Below are positions 26,763-35,367 of a stretch of 64,000 nucleotides of DNA, one piece after another. Both the position numbers and the translations under genes were made by a program. The DNA is from Myxococcus stipitatus (GTDB taxonomy: Bacteria > Myxococcota > Myxococcia > Myxococcales > Myxococcaceae), in assembly GCF_038561935.1 (NCBI RefSeq), contig NZ_CP102770.1:7626001-7690000 (forward strand), read 5' to 3'. Below the pieces are notes generated by a model, which made no database searches, was not told where the DNA came from, and saw only the letters and a program-made list of their open reading frames with translations. The stretch's first letter is position 1, and every line of letters begins with the position of its first letter.

Positions 26763-27083
26763 ACGAAAGACACCCTCTTTGCCAGCAGCCCCTGGAGTAC
26801 CCCCTCTGAAGCGCCGGAACGCCGAGCAGTCTAACCGCTTGCACCGTCGCGGCCGTGGCTCTTTTTGCCGCGTGAAGTGAGGGCCCTGCACCACGCTCTT
26901 CCAAGTTCGCGAGAATCCCTCTCACGCGCCCGACACACGCCTACGTGAACGGCTCACGCGTTCACGAAACAAGACCCGCAATCCCCGCGGAGTGTCCATT
27001 GACCCACGCCACAGTTGCCCACCCGTTCGTGACGGAAGATGACCGCACTCCACGCACAATCACGCGCGAGCGCGCACGGTGAC
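26763..27083. other. 321-bp intergenic region without a gene
   Basis: This is the longest non-coding gap in the window. It lies between the end of rpiA and the start of the DUF1592 operon, both on the minus strand, so it should hold the end of the rpiA transcript and the promoter of the operon. Apart from the inverted repeat at 26944-26966 I see no RNA gene or confident promoter. Confidence 0.6.
26944..26966. promoter_or_regulatory. 8-bp inverted repeat between rpiA and the DUF1592 operon
   Basis: Arms 26944-26951 and 26959-26966 form a perfect 8-bp repeat with a 7-base spacer. It could be the rpiA terminator or an operator for the DUF1592 operon, which starts 182 bp further on. Confidence 0.4.
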
Positions 27084-27797
27084 TCACGATGGGCGAGCGC
27101 GATGCTCGACACCCCGAGGTCCCGCCACCACGAGGTCCGTCGCCTCACGCAGGAAAAGTCCATGCTCGACGATGCCCGCGCGCGCCGCCATGCGCGCGGC
27201 CAGCACCTCCGGCGCGTCGATGGGCCCCCACGCGCAGTCGAGCACCCGGTTGCCCTGGTCCGTGAGGTACGGGGTTCCATCCGCGAGCACCCGAGGCACC
27301 ACCCGCGCGCCCAGGGACTCGAGGAAGCGCCGCTGCGAATGCCAGCCGAAGGGCAGCACCTCCACCGGCACGGGCCAGTGCGTGCCCAGCCGAGGTGACA
27401 GCTTCGTCACGTCCGCGATGATGACGACGCGCAGGCTGGCCTGCGCGACAATCTTCTCGCGCAGCAGCGCGCCACCGCCGCCCTTGATGACGGAGAGGTC
27501 CGGCGCCACTTCATCCGCGCCGTCGATGGTGACGTCCAGCGTGGGGTGCTCCTCCAGCGTGGTGAGGGGAATGCCCAGCTGCCGCGCCAGCGCCTCGGTG
27601 GCGCGCGACGTGGGAACCCCTGACACGTCGAGCAGCCGCCCCGCCGCGCGCAGCGCCGCCAGCCGTCGCACCGCGAAGGCGGAGGTGCTGCCGGAGCCCA
27701 AACCCACACACATCCCGGGCAGGAAGAAGCGGTCCACCGCCGCCTCCGCGGCCTCGCGCTTGTCGTGCTCCGTCCGCGAGGCCGAGTCGTGCGCCAT
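27084..27797 (-). CDS. rpiA: ribose-5-phosphate isomerase A
   Basis: This 237-aa cytosolic enzyme interconverts ribose 5-phosphate and ribulose 5-phosphate in the pentose phosphate pathway. The family signatures are intact. The phosphate-binding loop is GLGSGSTSAFAVRRL near residue 28, and the active-site block is IDGADEVAPDLSVIKGGGGA near residue 90. Further family-typical segments are REKIVAQA and VPVEVLPFGW. The start at 27797 is preferred over a Met five codons upstream because AAGGAG lies six bases before it. It stands alone between a hairpin that ends the upstream SBBP gene and a long non-coding region, so it is probably monocistronic. Confidence 0.95.
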   Translation of the reverse strand: MAHDSASRTEHDKREAAEAAVDRFFLPGMCVGLGSGSTSAFAVRRLAALRAAGRLLDVSGVPTSRATEALARQLGIPLTTLEEHPTLDVTIDGADEVAPDLSVIKGGGGALLREKIVAQASLRVVIIADVTKLSPRLGTHWPVPVEVLPFGWHSQRRFLESLGARVVPRVLADGTPYLTDQGNRVLDCAWGPIDAPEVLAARMAARAGIVEHGLFLREATDLVVAGPRGVEHRARPS

Positions 27798-27873
27798 CTC
27801 CCGCTCCTTCATGCATGCCGGCGGACCTGGGATATCCCGCACCCCGAAACGTACTTCGCCGCGGCGCGGATGG

Positions 27874-27895
27874 GGTGGACGCCCGCCCGTCCACC
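27874..27895 (-). terminator. hairpin after the SBBP-repeat gene
   Basis: A perfect 8-bp stem (27874-27881 with 27888-27895) and a 6-base loop lies 33 bp past the stop of the SBBP-repeat gene, between it and rpiA on the same strand. No clear T-run follows. Confidence 0.45.
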
Positions 27896-27927
27896 GCCGC
27901 TCCGGACCAGGGCCCGCCTGGATGCTC

Positions 27928-29178
27928 TCAGAAGCGCAGCAGCAAGGCGTCGTAGGCGCCCGCGTTGCCGTGCCCGGGCAGGCTGCCCCAGGTGTAGCCC
28001 GCGACGTACACGCCTCCATCGTCACCCACGGCCACCGCCTGTCCGCGGTCCAGGGCCTCCGTGCCCACCTGCCGCGTGCCCATCCACTGACCCGACACGT
28101 CGTAGGTCGTCAGGAACACGTCGCTGCCACCCAGCGCCACGTTTCCGTCCAGCGCCCCCGAGGTGTGGCCCACGAGGTGAATCTCTCCCTGGACCCCCAC
28201 CGCCACGCCCTGCGCGTAGTCCGTGGTGGCCGTGCCGGGCTGCCGCGCCCATTGAAAGACACCCGCCGCGTCGTACTTCACCAGCACCGCGTCATACATG
28301 CCCACGCGCGGGTTGCCCGCTAGCGCGCCGTAGGTGTAGCCGGAGACGTAGGCGGAGCCCTCCTCGTCCACCGCGATGCCCGTGCCGTACTCATCGCTGC
28401 TGGAGCCGAGCTGGCGCAGCCACTGCTCCTCGCCGCGCACGTTGAACTTCGCCACGAAGAGGTCCACGGTGGTGCCGGGAAGCGTGACGCCGTCCAGGCT
28501 GCCCGTCGTGTGGCCCACCAGGTACACGTCCTCCGCCGCGTTGATGGCCACGCCCAGCGCGACATCGTTGCGGTTCGAGCCGAACTGCCGCATCCAGTAG
28601 GGATTGCCGCCCGTGTCGAGCTTGCCCACCACCACGTCGTAGTTGCCCGGCGTGGGCGAGCCATCCAACCGGCCCAGCGAATAGCCGGAGAAGAAGAGGC
28701 CGTGCTGCTCCGCGCGGCGCGTGACGGCCACGCCCGTGGCGAAGTCATCCGTGTTCGTCCCGAACTGCCGCACCCACTTGAGCGCGCCCGCCCCGTCCAG
28801 CTTCGCCACGAAGAAGTCGGCGCCGCCCGCGTTGACGTACGGCAGGAAGCTGCCCCACGTGTGGCCCGCGACATAGACGTTGCCGTCCAGGTCCGCCGTC
28901 ACCGCCAGCGCGCGGTCATTCATCGCCGTGCCCACGTGACGCACCCACTGGAGCGAGCCGTCCTTCGCGTCGTGCTTCGCGACGAAGACATCCTGGCCGC
29001 CCCACGGCGTCTCTTCACCCAGCTGTCCGCCGGTGTGCCCCGCCAGGTAGACCGCGTCGCCCACGGTGGCGACCGCCATGGCCTGCTCATCCGAGGCACT
29101 GCCCACCTGCTGCTGCCAGACAGGGGGCGACAGGGATACCGCGCTCGCGACCACGCACGACCAACACTTCCAGACCAT
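27928..29178 (-). CDS. SBBP-type beta-propeller repeat protein
   Basis: The 416-aa product is built almost entirely of about seven repeats of 50-55 residues. Each runs through a W-x-R-Q-x-G step, a D-x-A-x-G-V-A-V step, a Y-x-x-G-H/Y-T-x-G step and a G-x-D-x-F/L-x-x-K step, as in LQWVRHVGTAMNDRALAVTA. This matches SBBP repeats, which fold as beta-propellers in secreted proteins. The N-terminus (MVWKCWSCVVASAVSLSPP) is a short hydrophobic signal. GGAG lies seven bases before the ATG. No enzymatic residues are evident, so a binding or structural role outside the cytosol is likely. Confidence 0.85.
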   Translation of the reverse strand: MVWKCWSCVVASAVSLSPPVWQQQVGSASDEQAMAVATVGDAVYLAGHTGGQLGEETPWGGQDVFVAKHDAKDGSLQWVRHVGTAMNDRALAVTADLDGNVYVAGHTWGSFLPYVNAGGADFFVAKLDGAGALKWVRQFGTNTDDFATGVAVTRRAEQHGLFFSGYSLGRLDGSPTPGNYDVVVGKLDTGGNPYWMRQFGSNRNDVALGVAINAAEDVYLVGHTTGSLDGVTLPGTTVDLFVAKFNVRGEEQWLRQLGSSSDEYGTGIAVDEEGSAYVSGYTYGALAGNPRVGMYDAVLVKYDAAGVFQWARQPGTATTDYAQGVAVGVQGEIHLVGHTSGALDGNVALGGSDVFLTTYDVSGQWMGTRQVGTEALDRGQAVAVGDDGGVYVAGYTWGSLPGHGNAGAYDALLLRF

Positions 29179-29276
29179 GGGCGACTCCGCTCGAGATGAA
29201 GAATCCGCCCGACACTCTGACGTGTGTCTCAGGCGAGAAACATCTCGGAAGACGCGAGCCGTGGAGAGGAAGCCAG

Positions 29277-29307
29277 GCGACGCGGAGCGTTGGGCACTCC
29301 GCGTCGC
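29277..29307 (-). terminator. strong hairpin after the outer-membrane barrel gene
   Basis: A perfect 11-bp stem (29277-29287 with 29297-29307), extendable by one wobble and one A-T pair, with a 9-base loop. It lies 45 bp past the stop of the gene ending at 29352 and before the SBBP gene. It is the best-formed hairpin in the window. Confidence 0.65.
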
Positions 29308-29351
29308 TTCCGGAGGACCGCGAGTGAGGCGGCCTCCAGGTCCATCACACG

Positions 29352-30110
29352 TCAGATGTTCCAGCTGGCGCGGACACCCAGCATGATGAGTCCGTACGGG
29401 CCGTCATCCGCATACGGCAGCGGCGTCGTCCCGGAGGGCAGCGGCGCGGGCAGCGTCGTGGTGGTGGTGCCCGAGCGCGCGGTGTAGCTCGCGTACGTGC
29501 CCGTGAGGTACGGACCGAACGACAGCGAGTGCCCCAGGCGCCACTTGCCGCCCACGGTGACGTTGACGAACTCGGGGCCGCGCGTCTGGCTGTCCAGCTC
29601 CAGCTTGCCCGACACAACTCCTTGCGGCGTGGGGACCTGGATGGTGCCCGAGTTCTTGTTGGACAGAATCACCATGCCGAAGCCGACGCCGACGAACGGG
29701 TCGAACGAGGCCTCCGGCGAGAAGTGGTACTGGATGTGGGGACCGAAGCGCAGCTGCGAGGCCGAGCAATCCCAGCCACTCGGACAGGTGAGCGGACTCT
29801 CCTTCGTGATGATGTACGAGTAGCTGCCGTAGGCGCCCACGAACCAGTTGGGCGTCACGCGGTAGCCCAGCTCCACCAATACCGGCACCGCGCCGTTGGC
29901 CGCGTCCGCGAGCTTCACATCACCGACACTCTGGTCCAGCCGCGTGCTGTTCTTGTAGACGTAGCCCGCACCCGCCTGGAAGCCCAGGCCGACCGTGAGC
30001 TGCAAACCGGTGGGCGCGCTGTACCTCGTCTCCTGGATGTCTTCCGCGCTCGCGCCCGCCGAACCCAATGCGACCGCTGCTGCAAGGGCCCAACTCAGCC
30101 GTCCCGTCAT
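29352..30110 (-). CDS. outer-membrane beta-barrel protein
   Basis: The 252-aa protein starts at 30110 (GGAGGGG just upstream) with a Sec signal, MTGRLSWALAAAVALGSAGASA. The mature part is a series of alternating amphipathic strands separated by short polar loops: LQLTVGLGFQAGAGYVY, VPVLVELGYRVTPNWFVGAY, YHFSPEASFDPFVGVGFGMV. It ends in MLGVRASWNI. This fits a small barrel of eight or ten strands of the OmpW/OmpA-like kind. Two cysteines near residue 120 could form a loop disulphide. It is transcribed divergently from a LysR-type regulator 128 bp away, which often controls its divergent neighbour. Confidence 0.82.
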   Translation of the reverse strand: MTGRLSWALAAAVALGSAGASAEDIQETRYSAPTGLQLTVGLGFQAGAGYVYKNSTRLDQSVGDVKLADAANGAVPVLVELGYRVTPNWFVGAYGSYSYIITKESPLTCPSGWDCSASQLRFGPHIQYHFSPEASFDPFVGVGFGMVILSNKNSGTIQVPTPQGVVSGKLELDSQTRGPEFVNVTVGGKWRLGHSLSFGPYLTGTYASYTARSGTTTTTLPAPLPSGTTPLPYADDGPYGLIMLGVRASWNI

Positions 30111-30238
30111 ATACCCCTCCGTCGAGTGGAGCGTTGAATCTAGAACAGCTCTAATGAGACAAGTAAGCCGCATTGCGTCATCGTTTCATTTGTGACGGTG
30201 AGCCGGCACTGACTGTCAATGGCGTGCACAATGCGGGG

Positions 30239-31129
30239 ATGAACGTCACCCTGGAGCAGGCCCGAGCGCTGGACGCCCTCGCCCGCCACGGCACCTTCGC
30301 CGCCGCCGCCCAGGCATTGGGCAAGGGGCACACCGCAATCCTTTACACACTGCGTACGCTTGAAGCGCAGACGGAGCTGGAGCTGCTGGACCGGCGCGGC
30401 TACCGCACGCGGCTCACCCCGGCGGGGGAGCGCGTGCTGGAGCACTGCCGCAAGCTCCTCGCTGCGGAGAGGGAACTGGAGGCCACGTGCGCGGAGATTC
30501 GCGCGGGCTGGGAGCCCACGCTGCGCATCGTGTTCGACGGCGTGTTCCCCGCCGAGCCACTGTTACGCGTAGTGAAGGCGCTGCGGGCCGAAGGCGCGGG
30601 CACGCGGTTCCATGTCTCGTCGGAGTTCCTCGCGGGCGTGGAGGCGGCGTTCGTGCGGGATGAGGCCGACCTGATGGTGTCTGTATTACCCCCCTCCCTG
30701 CCGGGGCTGCGTGGGTATGCGCTGCCGGAGCTCAAGGCGCTCCTGGTGGCGCACCGCTCCCATCCGCTGGCGCGGCGGCGGCGCGGCACCATCCAAGAAG
30801 AGGAGCTGTCCGAGCACCTGCTGCTCACCGTGCGCGGCTCCGACCCGAGGCTCCAATTGAGCACCGTGTCCCTGGAGCTGCGCTCCACGGTGCACCTCAA
30901 CGACTTCGCGGCGAAGAAGGCCGCCATCCTGGAGGGGCTGGGCTATGGCTGGCTTCCGGAGCACCTGGCCGCGCGGGAGCTGCGGCGCGGAGAGCTCAAG
31001 CTGCTCAAGCCCGCGAGCGGCTCCACGCATGCGTTCCTCCCCAAGCTGCACCACCGCACCGGCGTGAGGCTGGGCCGCGCCGCCCGCCGCGTGGTGAAGG
31101 CGCTCACCGGGACGGAGCCGCCCCAGTGA
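30239..31129 (+). CDS. LysR-family transcriptional regulator
   Basis: The 296-aa protein has an N-terminal winged helix-turn-helix (MNVTLEQARALDALARHGTF, then AAAAQALGKGHTAILYTLRT). The LysR linker helix and a C-terminal periplasmic-binding-like effector domain follow (PTLRIVFDGVFPAEPLLRVV from about residue 95). The usual LysR SQPALS recognition segment is replaced by a KGHTAILYTL sequence, which may indicate an unusual operator. The ATG at 30239 begins the HTH directly; an earlier in-frame start would add 22 non-conserved residues. The divergent outer-membrane barrel gene is the most likely target. The inducer is unknown. Confidence 0.9.
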   Translation: MNVTLEQARALDALARHGTFAAAAQALGKGHTAILYTLRTLEAQTELELLDRRGYRTRLTPAGERVLEHCRKLLAAERELEATCAEIRAGWEPTLRIVFDGVFPAEPLLRVVKALRAEGAGTRFHVSSEFLAGVEAAFVRDEADLMVSVLPPSLPGLRGYALPELKALLVAHRSHPLARRRRGTIQEEELSEHLLLTVRGSDPRLQLSTVSLELRSTVHLNDFAAKKAAILEGLGYGWLPEHLAARELRRGELKLLKPASGSTHAFLPKLHHRTGVRLGRAARRVVKALTGTEPPQ

Positions 31130-31141
31130 GCGCTGGCCGCG

Positions 31142-32431
31142 CTATCGCGTCGAGGTGTCGCAGTCGCCGGACACGTTGGGCGCCAGGGCGCCATTCACCG
31201 TGTTGTTGGTGAAGAGGTTGTCGGACGTCACCACCAGCTCCACGCCGCCGCTGCCACGGCTGCACACCACCACGCCGCCCGCGCCGGCCTGGTTGCCGAT
31301 GAACTCGTTGCCTCGCAGCGTGAGCGCGCGCGTGCCCATGTCCTCCAGGTAGATGGCGGCGGCCGGGCCCTGCGTGACGACGTTGCCCTCGAAGCGGTTC
31401 TTCTCCACCAGGTCGTTGTTCGGCTGGAAGTAGTGCAGCGCTCCGCCGCCGCCCAGGTCGCGGATGTTCTGCGGGTTGGGCCACGTGAGCAGCGGACGGG
31501 GCGCAAGTGCGCTCTTGAGCGAGCCCCGGAAGGCCCTCAGCACGTTGTTGCGGAAGGTGTTGCCGCGCACCACCGAGTCGCGCCCGTGCGTGATGCACAT
31601 CGCGCCCCCGCCCGCCATGGAGGACGAGCCCTCGACGGCGAAGCGGTCGATGTCCCACGTGCGGTTGTTCTCGAACAGCGTGTTCTCCACGCGCGAGCCC
31701 ACGGTGAACATCAGGTCCAGCGCGCCGCACTTCGCGGCGGACTCGTTGTTGCGGAACACCGAGTCCGTGATGGTCACCGGCCCTGGATAGAAGGCCCACA
31801 TCGCGCCGCGCGTCCGGTCCCGGTCGCCGTTGTAGTTCACCTTGCGCACCTGCTCGAAGACCATGTGCTCGAAGACGGGGTGCCCGTCTCCCACGGACTG
31901 GTCGCCGAAGAAGTTCATCCCCCACCAGCCATGGGGATTGCTGGAGGTGAAGGACACGGGCTTCTCCGCCGAGCCATGCACCCGGATGCCGCCGTACACC
32001 TGCAGCTCCACGCGGCCATCCTGGTTGTTCATCACGCTGTCGGGCGCGGAGGCCTCCACGTCCGCGAGCGTCACGCGCGGCGTGCCCACGAAGTCCAGGA
32101 TGACGCCCGGCTCCACCGTGAGCACCTGGCCCTTGGGGATGCGGACGATGCCTCGCGCATCACCGACGATGCGATAGGGCGAGCCCCGCTCCGTCAGCGT
32201 CCCCGCCAGCGTGTCCGTGATGACGGTGCCGCCGTCGTCCGGCACCTCGACCACGGGGCCCGCGTCACGCTCGGGCAGCGGGCCCGCGTCGGACTCTCCT
32301 CCAGGCTGCGGGCCCGCGTCTGGCTCACCTCCCGGAGGCTTTCCCGGCGTGGAGGAGCAGGCGGCGACGAACATCCCCAACACGAGGGCCAGCGAGAGAC
32401 GACTGGCATACTTGGAGGCGGATTGGTCCAT
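31142..32431 (-). CDS. right-handed parallel beta-helix lipoprotein
   Basis: This 429-aa lipoprotein (LALVLGMFVAACSS, lipobox VAAC) has a linker in which DAGP-containing units repeat, as is common in myxobacterial surface proteins. From about residue 70 it consists of parallel beta-helix turns with Asn and Gly ladders, such as VENTLFENNRTWDIDRF, VVRGNTFRNNVLRAF and LTLRGNEFIGNQAGAGGV. Such proteins bind or cleave polysaccharides, but I see no clear lyase active site, so binding is as likely. The start at 32431 is the first Met giving a lipoprotein signal. The stop lies 12 bp from the stop of the convergent LysR gene. Confidence 0.85.
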   Translation of the reverse strand: MDQSASKYASRLSLALVLGMFVAACSSTPGKPPGGEPDAGPQPGGESDAGPLPERDAGPVVEVPDDGGTVITDTLAGTLTERGSPYRIVGDARGIVRIPKGQVLTVEPGVILDFVGTPRVTLADVEASAPDSVMNNQDGRVELQVYGGIRVHGSAEKPVSFTSSNPHGWWGMNFFGDQSVGDGHPVFEHMVFEQVRKVNYNGDRDRTRGAMWAFYPGPVTITDSVFRNNESAAKCGALDLMFTVGSRVENTLFENNRTWDIDRFAVEGSSSMAGGGAMCITHGRDSVVRGNTFRNNVLRAFRGSLKSALAPRPLLTWPNPQNIRDLGGGGALHYFQPNNDLVEKNRFEGNVVTQGPAAAIYLEDMGTRALTLRGNEFIGNQAGAGGVVVCSRGSGGVELVVTSDNLFTNNTVNGALAPNVSGDCDTSTR

Positions 32432-32496
32432 ACGCCGCGCCGTAGCACGATGACGCACGCGCTCGCAAAACCGGTGCGGGCTGGTAGAAGCACGCC

Positions 32497-32865
32497 ATGT
32501 CGACCGACGTCCTCGTCCTCTCCTACTCGGGCTGTTCCACCTGCAAGAAGGCGCTGAAGTGGCTGGAGGCGAAGGGGGTGGCCCACACCGTTCGTCCCAT
32601 CGTCGACACGCCGCCCACTGTCGCGGAGTTGGAACAATGGATACCCCGCAGTGGGGTGTCTGTCCGGAAGTGGCTCAACACCAGCGGGCAGAGCTATCGC
32701 GCGATGGGCAAGGCGAAGGTCGACGTGGCGAGCGAAGCGGAGCTGCGCGCGTGGCTCGCCGCGGATGGAAAGCTGGTGAAGCGGCCCGTCGTCGTCACGC
32801 CCACCACCGTCCTCGTCGGCTTCCAGCCCGAGGCGTGGGAGCGCGTCTTCGCCTCCCGCGGCTGA
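32497..32865 (+). CDS. ArsC/Spx-family thioredoxin-fold protein
   Basis: This 122-aa protein has the ArsC/Spx fold with a redox pair C13-S-T-C16 in LSYSGCSTCKKALKWLEAKG. Near residue 55 it has VSVRKWLNTSGQSYRAMG, and near residue 95 LVKRPVVVTPTTVLVGF. True arsenate reductases use a single Cys with an Arg triad, whereas Spx and YffB-type proteins often have CxxC. The C-terminal KRPVV matches the conserved KRP step of the family. Arsenate reduction and a redox-regulator role are both possible. No arsenic genes lie nearby, so a YffB/Spx-like role is slightly more likely. Confidence 0.85.
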   Translation: MSTDVLVLSYSGCSTCKKALKWLEAKGVAHTVRPIVDTPPTVAELEQWIPRSGVSVRKWLNTSGQSYRAMGKAKVDVASEAELRAWLAADGKLVKRPVVVTPTTVLVGFQPEAWERVFASRG

Positions 32866-32938
32866 TGCACCACCGGGCAGCCGGGCGCACCACCGGCCGC
32901 CCCTCGCCAAGCGCGCCCAGGCGTGAAGATTCCCATGT

Positions 32939-33805
32939 ATGGAATCCAGTGCCCGGCGTCCGCTCGGAGAAATCCTCCTGGAGTTGGGAGTGCTCGACCG
33001 CGCCCAGCTCCGGCTCGGACTGGTCCACCACCACGAGACGCGAGTGCCCCTGGGCCGCGCGCTGGTGCGCGAGGGCCTGTGCTCGGAGAACGACGTGCTG
33101 CGCGGCCTGGCCCTCCAGCTGGGCGTGATGGCCGTGGACCTGGACCAGAGTCCGCCCGAGCCCGGCGCCGCGGAGCTCCTCCCCGTCCGTCTGGCGCGGC
33201 AGTACCAGGCCGTGCCGCTGCGGCTGGAGCGGGTGCCGCTGGAGCAAGGGGAGCGCGAGGTGCTGCACATCGCCCTGCCCGCCCCTGTCTCACTGGAGGC
33301 CGTGGACGCGGTGCGCGCCGTCACGGGCAAGCCCCGCGTCGAGGCCCACGTGGCCTCCGACACCGCCATCGCCCGCGTGCTCTCGGAGCTGTACGGCATC
33401 GAGGAGCCCTCCGAGCCCGCCACGCCCGCGCATGCCCCCGGCGGCCCGCTGCTGCTCTACGGCTGGCCTCCCGTCACCGCCGTCCTCATCTCGCGCCAGC
33501 TCGCCCGCCATGGCTACCCCGCTCGCGTGGCGACACCGCTGGAGGTGCTCCACACGGACGCCACCGACGTGGTGCTCGCGCCCATCCAGGCCATGGAGGG
33601 ACTGCTGGCCGGAGAGGTGCGCATCGCGGGCGCGCTCATCGTCCACGGCGCCTCCGATGATGAGGGCTTCGAGCGGGCACGGCAGCTCGGCGCGCGAGGC
33701 TTCCTCGCCAATCCCCGGGACGAGGAGCTGCTCCTGCGCGCCGTGAGGCGGCTGCGTCCTGGCTATCCGCGCGACAGCCCCAGCGCGCCCAACACCTCGG
33801 GATAG
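32939..33805 (+). CDS. stand-alone MshEN (GspE/PilB N-terminal) domain protein
   Basis: This 288-aa protein begins with an MshEN-type domain: LGEILLELGVLDRAQLRLGL (about 9-28), then VPLGRALVREGLCSENDVLRGLALQLG. These are the RLGxxLxxxGxIxxxxLxxAL repeats that bind cyclic di-GMP in some secretion ATPases. The middle (AVTGKPRVEAHVASDTAIARVL) matches the rest of the GspE_N fold. The C-terminal half, after a short Pro/Ala linker near residue 165, looks like a receiver-type alpha/beta fold (LLLYGWPPVTAVLISRQLA to GARGFLANP) but has no phospho-acceptor Asp pattern I can fix. No ATPase is present, so it may act as a regulator. Its end overlaps the convergent SGNH gene. Confidence 0.78.
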   Translation: MESSARRPLGEILLELGVLDRAQLRLGLVHHHETRVPLGRALVREGLCSENDVLRGLALQLGVMAVDLDQSPPEPGAAELLPVRLARQYQAVPLRLERVPLEQGEREVLHIALPAPVSLEAVDAVRAVTGKPRVEAHVASDTAIARVLSELYGIEEPSEPATPAHAPGGPLLLYGWPPVTAVLISRQLARHGYPARVATPLEVLHTDATDVVLAPIQAMEGLLAGEVRIAGALIVHGASDDEGFERARQLGARGFLANPRDEELLLRAVRRLRPGYPRDSPSAPNTSG

Positions 33806-34563
33806 ACCTTGCTCGCGAAGTAGCGGCCTCCCGCGATGGTGAAGTGCACGCCGTCACTCATGCGCAGCTTCATCGGCTTGCGGAAGCCCTCGACGCGCGC
33901 GTGGAGCAGGGCCTTGCCCTGGGCGTCGGTGAAGTACTCGCGCGTGTCGACATACCGCGCATCCGCCCGGGAGCTGATGACCTCGCGCTGGAGGCCCCGG
34001 ATGAGCGCCAGCTTCTGCTCGAAGCGCTTCAGCCCGGTGGCCGGCAGCTCCAGCCAGATGATCTTCCGCCCCGGCGCGGCGATGACGCCCGCGAACGATT
34101 CGATGCGGCGGCGGTACGCGTCCTCCCACTCGGGCTTGCCCCAGTGGATGGGCTTGCCCCCACCGCGCTCCAGGAGCGACTGGCCGTCATTGCCGCCCAG
34201 GATGACCACCACCACGTCGGGCTGGTGCCGCTTCACCTCCTCCTCGCCCACCTCCATCCAATCGAAGAAGTCGGGACGGGCCAGGCCCGTGGAGGAGCGC
34301 GCGCGGCGCGACGCGCGGATCTCCGGATGGGCCTCCAGGCGAGCCAGCAGGTAGTCCCCGAAGCCCGTGGCGATGAGGCTGTCCCCCAAGAGCAGCACCG
34401 AGCGGGAACGCTCCACCGCGGGAGACACCGGCGGCGCGGCGGCGGGAGGCTCGGGACGCTCAGCGCCCTTCGCGGGGCTGACCTCCTGCCCCGACGACGC
34501 AACGGCCCCCGTGGAGATGAAGACGAGAAGAACGACGAGCCAACGCGTGAAACGGTTCTGCAT
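33763..34563 (-). CDS. secreted SGNH/GDSL-type hydrolase (DUF459-like)
   Basis: This 266-aa protein has a signal peptide (MQNRFTRWLVVLLVFISTGAVAS) and a Pro/Ala linker. The SGNH blocks follow: block I LLLGDSLIATGFGDYL with the nucleophile Ser near residue 60, block III VVVVILGGNDGQS near residue 120, and block V MSDGVHFTIAGGRYFA with the Asp-x-x-His pair near residue 240. This order is typical of DUF459 members, which act as esterases on envelope or polysaccharide substituents. The substrate is not known. The 3' end overlaps the MshEN gene on the opposite strand by 43 bp. Confidence 0.87.
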   Translation of the reverse strand: MQNRFTRWLVVLLVFISTGAVASSGQEVSPAKGAERPEPPAAAPPVSPAVERSRSVLLLGDSLIATGFGDYLLARLEAHPEIRASRRARSSTGLARPDFFDWMEVGEEEVKRHQPDVVVVILGGNDGQSLLERGGGKPIHWGKPEWEDAYRRRIESFAGVIAAPGRKIIWLELPATGLKRFEQKLALIRGLQREVISSRADARYVDTREYFTDAQGKALLHARVEGFRKPMKLRMSDGVHFTIAGGRYFASKVYPEVLGALGLSRG

Positions 34564-34610
34564 TCGGAACCCCACGGTAGCGGGATGCGGGCGCCAGGTA
34601 CACGTCCCTT

Positions 34611-35366
34611 TCACGCCACCGAGACACTCCGCGCGAAGGCGAGCCGCTCCAACCAGGGCGCGAGCAGCGACGCACACTCTCGCGGGTGGGTGAAGTACGG
34701 AACATGTCCCGCCCCCTTCAGCAGATGGCGGGGCGTCCCGGGAGGAAGGGAGCGAGCCAGCCGCTCCACCGTGGCGGGGGGCACCAGCACGTCGCGGTCC
34801 CCCTGGATGCAGATGCAGGCGACGTTCGACCGGCACAGCTCGGGGGGCGGCGGCTCGCTGCCGATGGAGAGCGCGCGGTGCCACGTGGTGTCGCGCTCCA
34901 CCGCCGTGGTGGGCACCACCTCCCGCACCTGCGAGAGCGCGACGGGCCGCCACGCCGCCAGCCCCGCCGCGACGATGCCGGGCCGCCCCCACCGGGCGAT
35001 GGGCCCCATCATCCCGATGAGAAGCCCCCGCGGCCCCAGGTGCTCCGTGCGCGTGAAGGCGCCCAGGAAGGCCACGCCCCGCACCGCGCCGGACGCCGCC
35101 AGGTGCGCGGCCACCATGCCCCCGAAGGAGCTGGCCACCACCGCGTCCATCTCCCCCGCCGCCTGCGCCACCTGCCGCGCCAGGGCGCCCGCGCCCACGG
35201 CCGCGTGCTCCCCTTCCGGGTACTCGACGAGGACCGTCCGGGCCATGGGCCTCAGCACCTTCGCCAGCGCACGGAACCCGGAGCCCCGCGCCCCCAGCCC
35301 CGGCAACAACAGCACCCTGGGCCCGCCGCCCGTCCCCTCTTCCGTGAGCTGCACGTCCGAACGCAT
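34611..35366 (-). CDS. alpha/beta hydrolase
   Basis: The 251-aa protein is an alpha/beta hydrolase. It has the oxyanion strand LLLPGLGARGSGF near residue 19, and a nucleophile elbow AVVASSFGGMVAAHL where the second Ser is the nucleophile. The acid is in IQGDRDVLVPPATVERLA and the His in GAGHVPYFTHPRE. It has no signal peptide. Its ATG at 35366 follows the stop of the ABC ATPase gene after a single base, with GGGAG upstream, so it is the last gene of the transporter operon. It may process the imported compound; the substrate is unknown. Confidence 0.85.
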   Translation of the reverse strand: MRSDVQLTEEGTGGGPRVLLLPGLGARGSGFRALAKVLRPMARTVLVEYPEGEHAAVGAGALARQVAQAAGEMDAVVASSFGGMVAAHLAASGAVRGVAFLGAFTRTEHLGPRGLLIGMMGPIARWGRPGIVAAGLAAWRPVALSQVREVVPTTAVERDTTWHRALSIGSEPPPPELCRSNVACICIQGDRDVLVPPATVERLARSLPPGTPRHLLKGAGHVPYFTHPRECASLLAPWLERLAFARSVSVA

Positions 35367-35367
35367 G

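Noticed and set aside
32497..32865. Arsenate reductase as the definite function of the ArsC-like protein
   Set aside because: It has a CxxC pair and no arsenic genes nearby, which also fits Spx/YffB-type proteins, so only the family was called.
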